A stretch of 24,984 nt of DNA, taken from positions 1 through 24,984 of the forward strand of contig CAYTMV010000032.1 of assembly GCA_964439015.1 (NCBI GenBank), in the 5' to 3' direction. The stretch is from Gemmobacter sp964439015 (GTDB lineage Bacteria > Pseudomonadota > Alphaproteobacteria > Rhodobacterales > Rhodobacteraceae). Below are positions 14,389 through 22,090 of this stretch, one piece after another. The position numbers and the translations under genes are program-made. The stretch's first letter is position 1. Each line of letters starts with the position of its first letter. Under the pieces are notes generated by a model. It did no database searches. It was not told where the DNA came from and saw only the letters and a list, made by a program, of their open reading frames with translations.

Positions 14389-16184
14389 TTCTTGCCTTTC
14401 ACCGGCGGAGCGGCAGCCTTGCGTTTGAAGCCGGCCCTTATGTTGCCGAAGATGTCCGGCTTGTGACCATGGCTGCGCATGATCGTATATTGCTGGACGA
14501 AGGTGATCACGTTGTTGGTAATCCAATAGACCACCAGACCACTGGCGAAAGACCCCAGCATGAACATGAACACCCAAGGCATCCAGGCAAATATCGCCGC
14601 CTGCGCCGCATCTGCGGGTGCCGGGTTCAGCTTCTGCTGCAGCCACATCGAGATGCCGAGAAGGATCGGCAAAACCCCGATGAAGATCGTCGCCATAAGC
14701 GTGCCGGGCGTGGGGGCGGCCCAAGGCAGCGCGCCGAACAGGTTGAAGATCGACGAGGGATCGGGCGCCGACAGGTCCTGCAGCCAGCCAAAGAACGGCG
14801 CATGACGCAGCTCAAGCGTGACGAAGATCACCTTGTAGAGGCTGAAGAAGATCGGGATCTGGATCAGGATCGGCAGGCAACCCGCTGCGGGATTGACCTT
14901 CTTTTCCTTGTAAAGCTGCATGATTTCCTTTTGCAGCTTGGCCTTGTCGTCGCCCGCGCGCTCTTTCAGGGCTTCCATCTCGGGCTGCAACTCTTTCATG
15001 CGCGCCATGCTGACATAGGATTTGTAGGCCAGCGGCAGCACGATCAGTTTCAGCACGAAAGTCAGGCCGATGATCGCGAGGCCCATGTTGCCGATCAGCT
15101 TGTTCAGCCAGTGCAGGACAGCGAAGATCGGCTTGGTCAGGAAGAAGAACCAGCCCCAGTCGATGCTGTCCAGAAAGCCGGGGATGCCGGCCGTCTGATA
15201 GCCGCGGATCGTTTCCCATTCCTTGGCGCCAGCAAAGAGTTGCTGGGTCACAGCGGCCGAAGCGCCGGGCGCCACGGTCAGAACGGCCTGACGGGTCTCG
15301 GTCTGGTAGATGTCTGCGCCAGGGATGTATTTGGTCACCGCCGAGAAGGGCTGGCCCTGCGGCGGAACCAGCGTCGCCATCCAGTATTTGTCGGTAAAGC
15401 CGATCCAGCCATCGGTGTTAGCGTCGGTTTTCTCACCCTGCGCGCCTTCCAGCGCGGGCAGGCCGGCGACGTCGTCATAGTCGATCTCGACCAGTTTGCC
15501 ATCCGTGCGGCCGACCACGCCTTCATGCAGCACGAAAAAGTTCTGCAGATCGGCGGGGGTGCCGTGGCGGGCCACTTGGGCATAGGGCGCAAGGCTGGCT
15601 GCGGTGGTGCCGGTATTGGTCACGGTATCGGTCACGGTGAACAGATACTTCTCGTCCACCGCAATTTCGCGGCTGAAAGTCAGCCCTTGACCGTTCTGCC
15701 ATTCCAGCGTCACCGGTTTGCCTGGTGAGAGGGTGTCACCCTTGACCAACTGCCATTCGGTCATGGCCCCGGGAACGGCGTCAGCAGGCAAGCCTGCCGG
15801 AATCCAGCCGTGCAGCGCATAATAGGCCCCGGCCTCTCCGGCGGGTGTCAGCACCCTTACGATGTCCGACCCTGGATCCTGCGTGACCTTGTAACCTTTC
15901 AGGCTGAGGTCATCAAAGCGCGCGCCCATCAAAGAGATCGAGCCGGTGAGCGCGGCGCTGTCCACCTTGACCCGAGGCGCAGCGGCCACGGCACTGGCGC
16001 TATCGGCCGCTGCTGTGGCCTCGGGCGAGGCGGTGGTGGCAGGTGCCTGCATGGTCGTTTCGACCGCGGCCGGTTCTGCCGGAGCAGGGGCCTCGGGCGG
16101 CGGAAAGAGGATGAACCAGACAAGGATCACCACAAAGCTGAGAGCCGTCGCCAGAAAGAGGTTCCGGTTGTTGTTGTCGTCCAT
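14385..16184 (-). CDS. yidC: Membrane protein insertase YidC
   Basis: A 599-aa inner-membrane insertase that works alone and with SecYEG. The first helix is 8-27, followed by a Pro/Ala/Glu-rich linker (about 28-70) and a large periplasmic beta-sandwich domain (about 75-330). The conserved insertase core starts near 344: WFFFLTKPIFAVLHWL, then TFVLKLIVLPLAYKSYVSMARMKELQPEM. Lys379 takes the place of the groove Arg366 of E. coli. Then come KKVNPAAGCLPILIQIPIFFSLY (429-451) and the final helices to YWITNNVITFVQQ. The Lys-rich tail (KRKAAAPPVKGKK) is common in the alphaproteobacteria. It is the first gene of a six-gene overlapping series; rnpA and rpmH, its usual upstream neighbours, are not here. 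Confidence 0.97.
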   Translation of the reverse strand: MDDNNNRNLFLATALSFVVILVWFILFPPPEAPAPAEPAAVETTMQAPATTASPEATAAADSASAVAAAPRVKVDSAALTGSISLMGARFDDLSLKGYKVTQDPGSDIVRVLTPAGEAGAYYALHGWIPAGLPADAVPGAMTEWQLVKGDTLSPGKPVTLEWQNGQGLTFSREIAVDEKYLFTVTDTVTNTGTTAASLAPYAQVARHGTPADLQNFFVLHEGVVGRTDGKLVEIDYDDVAGLPALEGAQGEKTDANTDGWIGFTDKYWMATLVPPQGQPFSAVTKYIPGADIYQTETRQAVLTVAPGASAAVTQQLFAGAKEWETIRGYQTAGIPGFLDSIDWGWFFFLTKPIFAVLHWLNKLIGNMGLAIIGLTFVLKLIVLPLAYKSYVSMARMKELQPEMEALKERAGDDKAKLQKEIMQLYKEKKVNPAAGCLPILIQIPIFFSLYKVIFVTLELRHAPFFGWLQDLSAPDPSSIFNLFGALPWAAPTPGTLMATIFIGVLPILLGISMWLQQKLNPAPADAAQAAIFAWMPWVFMFMLGSFASGLVVYWITNNVITFVQQYTIMRSHGHKPDIFGNIRAGFKRKAAAPPVKGKK

Positions 16185-16219
16185 GAGAAGGGCCGCCCGT
16201 GCGTTCAGGGTTTGGGCTG

Positions 16220-16248
16220 GTTCAACAGAAGGGGGGCGGAAAGGTCAA
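16220..16248 (-). promoter_or_regulatory. Candidate promoter of the yidC operon
   Basis: In the 226-bp gene-free stretch upstream of yidC (16185-16410), the minus strand has TTGACC (16243-16248) and TTGAAC (16220-16225) separated by 17 nt. The -35 match is good and the -10 is partial. The same stretch holds a short hairpin TTGGCC-GCG-GGCCAA (16255-16269) that may end the upstream EAL gene transcript, though no T run follows. I see no coding remnant there. Confidence 0.3.
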
Positions 16249-16410
16249 GCGGTTTTGGCCGCGGGCCAAGGTTGAGGCGGGGGCCGGGGCGGGATCGGCA
16301 AGAGGGCGCGCAGGATCTGCGATCATTGGATGCCGACCCGTGCGCGGAGCCGAAACGGGGATGGGTCCGGCCCGGCCGGCAGCAGGCGCTGCCACGAATC
16401 GCGCGCCGGC

Positions 16411-17949
16411 TCAGCGCGCGCGGTGGCCGATGCGTTGCAGATTGGGCAGCCTTGCCCGGTGCTGGCTGATCCAGTCGAGGGTTTGCTCGAACGCCATGGG
16501 GCGCGCAATGCCGAAGCCCTGGACATGATCGCAGCCCAACTGGGCCAGCATCGCATGTTCGCCCGCAGTCTCGACTCCTTCGGCCAGCGTTTCCAGCCCC
16601 AGCCGCTCGGCCAGCGACAGGATGGCGGCGACCATCTTTTGTTGCTCGCGGTCCTCGTCGACGTGCATCACGAAGCTGCGATCAATCTTCAGGCGCCGCA
16701 CGTCAAAGCGGCGGATCGTGGTGATCGAGGCATGGCCCGTGCCGAAATCGTCGAGGTCGATGCCGCATCCCAGCCGCGCCAGCGCCGCGATATTGCGCAC
16801 CACCATGTCGTCATCGGTGCTGGCAACCACGGTTTCCAGAATCTCGATCGACAGCCGCTCGGGGCGCAGGTCGAAACGGTCCAGTTCCCATTGCAGTTTT
16901 TCAACGAGGCGCGGGTTGCGCAACTCGGTGGCACAGAAATTGACGCCCACCGAGGGCACAGAGAATCCGGCCCGGTCCCAGCGCACCAGCGCGGCCAAGG
17001 CCTGATTCAGCATCACATCCCCCAGGCTTTCCGAAAGGCCGGCCTCCTCGATCGCCTGCAGGAACTCACTGGGTGGGACGACGCCGCGCTCGGGGTGGTG
17101 CCAGCGGGCCAGCGCCTCGAACCCCGAGATCAAGCCGGTATTGGTCGAAAGCTGCGGCTGGAAATGCGCTTTGATCTGCCCCTCGCTCAGCGCCACTTCC
17201 AGCATGTCGCGCAAGGCGTCGCGGTCGGCCCGTTTGCGGGCCATGTCGGGTGCATAGGCGCGGATTGCGCCGGGACCCTGTCGGCTTGCCTCATCCGCTG
17301 CGACCTGTGCGGCATCCAGCAATTCGGCCCCGCGACGGCCGGGCAGTTGCTGCGACAGAGCGAAACCCAGCGAGGCAGAGACGTATAGCCGCGTGGCGTC
17401 GATGCTGACCGGCTCGCTCAGTGCCGATTGCAGTCGGGCTGCCATCTGCACCAGCCCTTCCAGATCCAGCCGCCGCTGCGGTGCCAAGGCCACGGCAAAG
17501 CCGCCGCCTTCCAGCCGCGCGACCGAATCGCCCTGCCGCAGCGCCCCGATCAACCTTTCGGCGCTGCGGGTCAGCACCTCGGTCTGGGCGGCCCGTCCAT
17601 GGCGATCCAGAAACGTCTCGATATTGTCAAACTGCACGACCAGACAGGCGGTGCCGCGACCGGTCAATGCCGCGTCCTCAAGACTGCGGTCCAGCGCGGT
17701 GATGATCTGCGGGCGCAGCGCAAGGCCGCCCAGCCCGTCGACCTGATAACCCGGCTGATCGTGGAAGCGGAAGGCGCCGGCCAAGGCAAAGACCATCGGT
17801 GCGATCAGCGCCACCAGAATCAGACTTTGCTCGCCACCGAGCCAGAAGGCCGCCAGCGTCACTGCTGGCAGGAACACCATCAACTCCGCCCGGCGCAACT
17901 GTGCGCCCAGCCAGACCAAAGCCGCCACGATCCCGCCTTGCCCGCGCAT
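16411..17949 (-). CDS. Membrane-anchored EAL-domain protein with degenerate GGDEF domain (probable c-di-GMP phosphodiesterase)
   Basis: About 512 aa. Two hydrophobic helices near the N-terminus (about 25-63) suggest membrane anchoring. A GGDEF-like domain (about 75-240) has EGGGF where GGDEF should be (151-155, numbered from the ATG at 17961), so diguanylate cyclase activity is unlikely. The EAL domain (about 248-500) keeps the catalytic set: Glu282 in FEAL, Asn341 (GVNFCATEL), Glu373 (IEILETV), Asp404/Asp405 (DLDDFGTG), Lys425 (LKIDRSF), Glu461 (AEGVET) and Gln481 (VQGFGIARP). Hydrolysis of cyclic di-GMP to pGpG is therefore expected. ATG 17949 is preferred over 17961 because GAGG lies 6 nt upstream of it. 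It is separated from yidC by 226 bp and from ttcA by about 70 bp. Confidence 0.88.
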   Translation of the reverse strand: MRGQGGIVAALVWLGAQLRRAELMVFLPAVTLAAFWLGGEQSLILVALIAPMVFALAGAFRFHDQPGYQVDGLGGLALRPQIITALDRSLEDAALTGRGTACLVVQFDNIETFLDRHGRAAQTEVLTRSAERLIGALRQGDSVARLEGGGFAVALAPQRRLDLEGLVQMAARLQSALSEPVSIDATRLYVSASLGFALSQQLPGRRGAELLDAAQVAADEASRQGPGAIRAYAPDMARKRADRDALRDMLEVALSEGQIKAHFQPQLSTNTGLISGFEALARWHHPERGVVPPSEFLQAIEEAGLSESLGDVMLNQALAALVRWDRAGFSVPSVGVNFCATELRNPRLVEKLQWELDRFDLRPERLSIEILETVVASTDDDMVVRNIAALARLGCGIDLDDFGTGHASITTIRRFDVRRLKIDRSFVMHVDEDREQQKMVAAILSLAERLGLETLAEGVETAGEHAMLAQLGCDHVQGFGIARPMAFEQTLDWISQHRARLPNLQRIGHRAR

Positions 17950-18021
17950 GTCCCGCCTCATCCGTTAGGGGCGTCATCCGCCCGTTCCGGTGCAATCTGC
18001 AGCGGGTGTCTTGGGCCTTCG

Positions 18022-18915
18022 TTAATCTCCGCCGCGCAAATTCGGAGGATTTTCGACAAATGTTCCGCTTTCCTGCGCCATCAACCCTGCAAAGTCGAAG
18101 ATTGACGGGTCCAGCAGATGCGAGGGGCGCACGTTCATCAGCGCGCGGAACATCACCTGACGGCGGCCGGGGCTGCGGGCCTCCCATTCATCCAGCAGCT
18201 TCTTGACCTGCTGGCGTTGCAGGCCTTCCTGGCTGCCGCAGAGATCGCAGGGGATGATCGGATAGTTCATCGCACGGGCGAAACGCTCGCAATCGGCCTC
18301 TGCCACGAACGCCAGCGGGCGATGCACGTAAAGGTCGCCATCCTCGTTCAGCAGTCGCGGCGGCATCGTCGCCAGCCGCCCGCCGTGAAAAAGGTTCATG
18401 AAAAAGGTTTCCAGAATGTCGTCGCGGTGATGCCCCAGCACCACGGCCGAACACCCCTCCTCGCGGGCGATGCGATACAGGTTGCCCCGCCGCAGCCGCG
18501 AACAGAGCGAACACATCGTCTTGCCGGCCGCGATCTTGGAGGTGACGATGGAATAGGTGTCCTGATATTCGATCCGGTGCGGCACGCCCATCCGGGTCAG
18601 AAACTCGGGCAGGACGGTCGCAGGAAAGCCCGGCTGGCCCTGATCGAGGTTGCAAGCCAGCAGGTCCACCGGCAAGAGGCCGCGCCATTTCAACTCGGTC
18701 AGCACGGCCAGAAGGGTATAGCTGTCCTTGCCGCCCGACAGGCAGACCAGCCAACGATCGCCGCGTTTGGCCATGCCGTATTGGTCGATGGCGGCGCGGG
18801 TCTCGCGCACCAGCCGTTTGCGCAGCTTGCGGAACTCTGTGCTGGAGGGGGCGCCCGCAAACAGCGGGTGGATGTCGCCCTCGGGCAGATCGTCGGTCAG
18901 GTCTTCGTCCAGCAT
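18022..18915 (-). CDS. ttcA: tRNA 2-thiocytidine(32) synthetase TtcA
   Basis: A 297-aa PP-loop ATPase that thiolates cytidine 32 in tRNA using an iron-sulfur cluster. The PP-loop is SGGKDSYTLL (60-69). The two cysteine pairs of the family are present: Cys135/Cys138 (MCSLCSRLRRG) and Cys223/Cys226 (PCDLCGSQEGLQR). ALVLGHHRDD-like (here VVLGHHRDDILETFF, 158-172) and LNLFHGG-like (MNLFHGGRLATMPP, 173-186) segments are typical. Length is normal. The ATG at 18915 follows GGAGG. It is transcribed divergently from dnaE2, sharing a 113-bp intergenic region. Confidence 0.96.
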   Translation of the reverse strand: MLDEDLTDDLPEGDIHPLFAGAPSSTEFRKLRKRLVRETRAAIDQYGMAKRGDRWLVCLSGGKDSYTLLAVLTELKWRGLLPVDLLACNLDQGQPGFPATVLPEFLTRMGVPHRIEYQDTYSIVTSKIAAGKTMCSLCSRLRRGNLYRIAREEGCSAVVLGHHRDDILETFFMNLFHGGRLATMPPRLLNEDGDLYVHRPLAFVAEADCERFARAMNYPIIPCDLCGSQEGLQRQQVKKLLDEWEARSPGRRQVMFRALMNVRPSHLLDPSIFDFAGLMAQESGTFVENPPNLRGGD

Positions 18916-19003
18916 TGCGGCCTCCGGGGTTCGGCATCCCTATGCCAGAAGGGCCGCGGGGATGCAAAGGCGACTGGACGAATCTGCGGCGCAGCGCGAT
19001 TAT

Positions 19004-19018
19004 GTTCCATCTTTGTTC
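19004..19018 (+). promoter_or_regulatory. LexA operator (GTTC-N7-GTTC) upstream of dnaE2
   Basis: The sequence is GTTC (19004-19007), seven bases, GTTC (19015-19018), exactly the direct-repeat LexA box described for Rhodobacter and other alphaproteobacteria. It ends 10 nt before the chosen dnaE2 ATG (19029) and so would block transcription initiation. It supports SOS control of dnaE2 and argues against the in-frame ATG at 19002, which would overlap the operator. Confidence 0.88.
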
Positions 19019-19028
19019 CGAGATTCTG

Positions 19029-22000
19029 ATGGGATTTGCCGAGCTTTCCGCCACCTCCAACTTCACCTTCCTCACCGGGGCCTCCCACCCCGAGGAGCTG
19101 GTGACGCGCGCCGCCGAGTTGGGCCTGGGTGCCGTGGCGGTGGCGGATGTGAACTCGGTCGCGGGGGTGGTGCGGGCGCATCTGCAGGCGCGCGAGGCGG
19201 GGGGGCGGTTGCTGCCCGCCGCGCGGATCGTGCTGGAGGAAGGGCTGGTGTTCACCGCCCTGCCGCGGGACCGGGCGGCCTGGGGGCGGCTGTGCCGGTT
19301 GCTGACGCTGGGGCGCAGACGCGCGGCCAAGGGCGCGTGCCAGTTGACCGGAGACGATCTGGTCGAGTGGGCCGAGGGGATGGAGCTGCTGCTGCATCCG
19401 CCGCGCGCGCCCTGGGGCCATGATCTGCCCCCCCAACGCCCCGCCCAGTGGCGCGCGCAGGTCGAGCGGCTTTTGCCCCGCCTGCCGCCCGCCCATCTGC
19501 TGATCGCGCCGCATTACGATGGCGACGATCCGGCGCGCATTGCCGCGCTGATGCGGCTGGCCCAGCGGCTGGGCCTGCTGCCGGTCGCCTCGGCCCTGCC
19601 GATGATGCATCGCGCGGCGCGGCGGCGGATGGCGGATGTGCTGGCGGCGATCCGTCTGGGCCGCCGGGTCGAGGATCTGGGCCAACACGCCGCCCCCCAT
19701 GCCGAGCAGCGCCTGCGATCCGAGGCCGAGATGCTACGGATCTTCGCCGGCCATGAGGATGCCGTGCATCGCGCGGGCGAGATCGCGGCACGCATCGGCT
19801 TTTCGCTGGACCAGCTGCGCTATGAATACCCCTCGGAGGTGTCGGGGGGCGAGACCGCGCAGGATCGGCTGGCGCGGCTGGCGGAGGAAGGGCTGCGCTG
19901 GCGCTACCCTTCGGGCGCGCCGGCCAAGGTGCAGGCACAGATGGCGCATGAATTGGCGCTGATTGGCAAGCTGCGCTATGAGCCATATTTCCTGACGGTG
20001 CATGACATCGTGGCCTTTGCCCGCGCGCGGGGGATCCTGTGTCAGGGGCGGGGGTCTGCCGCCAATTCGGTGGTCTGCTATGCGCTGGGCGTCACTTCGG
20101 TCTCGCCCGAGATCGGCACGATGGTGTTCGAACGCTTCGTCTCCGAGGCCCGTGACGAGCCGCCTGATATCGACGTGGATTTCGAGCATGAGCGGCGCGA
20201 GGAGGTGATCCAGCACATCTATGACCGCTATGGCCGCCACCGCGCCGGGCTTTGCGCCACGGTGATCCATTATCGCGGCAAGCGCGCGGTGCGCGAGGTG
20301 GGGCGCGCGATGGGTCTGGCCGAGGATACGCTGGCCGCGCTGTCGGGGCAGATCTGGGGCTGGGGCGGGCCGGGCGCCATCACCGAGGCCCGTCTGCGCG
20401 AGATCGGGCTGGACCCCGGCGATCCCCGGCTGCGGCTGACCTTGCAGCTGATTGACGAGATACAGGGCTTTCCCCGGCATCTGTCACAGCATGTTGGGGG
20501 ATTCATCATCACCGAAGGCCGGCTGGACGAGCTGGCCCCGATCGAAAACGCCACGATGGAGGGGCGCACCGTCATCCCTTGGGACAAGGATGATATCGAC
20601 GGGCTGGGGATACTCAAGGTCGACATCCTGGCGCTGGGCATGCTGTCCTGCATCCGGCGCGGGTTCGATCTGATCGCCCGGCATCATGGTCCACGCTTTG
20701 ATCTGGCGACCCTGCCACCCGAAGACCCGGCAATCTATGACATGCTGTCGCGGGCCGACAGTCTGGGGGTGTTTCAGGTCGAAAGCCGNNNNNNNNNNNN
20801 NNNNNNNNNNNNNNNNNNNNNNNNNNNNNNNNNNNNNNNNNNNNNNNNNNNNNNNNNNNNNNNNNNNNNNNNNNNNNNNNNNNNNNNNTCTATGACATGC
20901 TGTCGCGGGCCGACAGTCTGGGGGTGTTTCAGGTCGAAAGCCGGGCGCAGATGAACTTTCTGCCGCGGATGCGGCCGCGCTGCTTTTACGATCTGGTGAT
21001 TCAGGTGGCGATCATTCGCCCCGGACCGATTCAGGGCGATATGGTCCACCCCTATCTGCGCCGCCGCAATGGACAGGAAGTGGTCAGCTTTCCCTCGGAC
21101 GATCTGGGCCGGGTGCTGGGCAAGACGCTGGGCGTGCCACTGTTTCAGGAACAGGCGATGCAGATCGCCATCATCGGCGCGGGCTTTTCACCGACCGAGG
21201 CTGATCGGCTGCGGCGGTCTCTGGCGACCTTCAAGAAGCACGGTTCGGTGTCCGAGTTTCGGGACCGGTTCTTGCAGGGCATGGCCGCCAATGGCCACGA
21301 TCCCGATTTTGCCGCGCGCTGTTTCGCGCAGATCGAGGGGTTTGGCAGCTATGGTTTCCCCGAAAGCCACGCTGCCAGTTTCGCCCTGCTGGTCTATGCC
21401 TCGGCCTGGCTGAAACGGCACCATCCCGGCATCTTTGCCTGCGCGCTGCTGAACAGCCAGCCGATGGGCTTTTACGCCCCCGCCCAGATCGTGCGCGACG
21501 CGCGCGAGCATGGGGTGCGGGTGCTGCCGGTCTGCATCAATGCCTCCAGCTTCGATTGCACGATGGACATGCAGGAGGATGGCGCGCTGGCGCTGCGGCT
21601 GGGCTTTCGCCAGATCCGCGGGTTGGCCGAGGATGACGCGCAATGGATCGTGGCGGCGCGGGGCAACGGCTATCAGACCGTGGCCGATGTCTGGCGCCGG
21701 GCAGGGGTTCCGGCGGCGGTGCTGGTGCGGCTGGCCGAGGCGGATGCCTTTGCCGCCCTGGGTCTGGACCGGCGGCAGGCGCTGTGGGCGGTGCGCGGTG
21801 TGGCTGGCGCGACCACGGCGGGCGCCAAACCCCTGCCGCTGTTTGACGGGATCGAGGGCGAAGGCGGGGCCGAGCCCCCCGTGACCCTGCCCGAGATGTC
21901 CCCGGGCGAGCAGGTCGTGGCCGATTATCGCGCCCTGCGCCTGACGCTGCGCGCCCATCCGCTGGCCTTCCTGCGTCCCTTTCTGACACCCGATGAAAAC

Positions 22001-22060
22001 ACTGCGTCCGGCGCGATTGCGTCGGGGGCAAATCGGGGTTTGACCTCTGCGGCGGACTGA
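19029..22060 (+). CDS. dnaE2: Error-prone DNA polymerase DnaE2/ImuC, interrupted by an assembly gap; C-terminus shortened
   Basis: An alternative C-family polymerase used in SOS translesion synthesis with ImuA/ImuB. The N-terminal PHP domain starts MGFAELSATSNFTFLTGASH. The palm carries Asp382 and Asp384 (DIDVDFEHERREE, 380-392) and the third carboxylate Asp532 (KVDILALGML). GQGRGSAANSVVCYALG (339-354) and LSQHVGGF (485-492) are DnaE-typical. The gap 20789-20888 follows codon 586; removing the Ns and one copy of the flanking 55-bp duplication restores one frame of 958 aa. Downstream are the fingers (IRPGPIQGDMVHPYL) and SYGFPESHAASFALLVYASAWLK. The protein ends shortly after RAHPLAFLRPFL, so the usual C-terminal OB-fold part is missing. 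imuA/imuB are not adjacent. ATG 19029 is chosen from family N-termini and the LexA box. Confidence 0.9.
20734..20943. repeat. 55-bp direct duplication flanking the N run
   Basis: Bases 20734-20788 and 20889-20943 are identical and encode the same dnaE2 peptide (from YDMLSRADS to VFQVES). One copy is the last sequence before the Ns and the other the first after them, so they are the overlapping ends of two contigs and not a biological repeat. Confidence 0.95.
20789..20888. other. Assembly gap of 100 N
   Basis: Exactly 100 undetermined bases, the conventional placeholder for a gap of unknown length. The overlapping flanks suggest the real gap length is negative, i.e. no missing sequence. Confidence 0.98.
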
Positions 22061-22090
22061 CGCAGTTTGCGCCGACCAACGGAGGACGCG

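Noticed and set aside
16185..16410. Hidden or decayed rnpA between the EAL gene and yidC
   Set aside because: The minus-strand translation checked in this stretch is Pro/Ala-rich and lacks the basic RNase P protein motif; it reads as intergenic sequence.
20734..20943. Tandem 55-bp repeat inside a coding region, as a possible recombination or phase-variation element
   Set aside because: The copies are exactly the two contig edges beside a 100-N placeholder, and one copy suffices for the continuous reading frame.
21991..22060. Frameshift hiding the DnaE2 C-terminus
   Set aside because: Only 30 bp separate the stop from the next gene start and no alternative frame shows OB-fold sequence, so a simple frameshift cannot restore the missing part.
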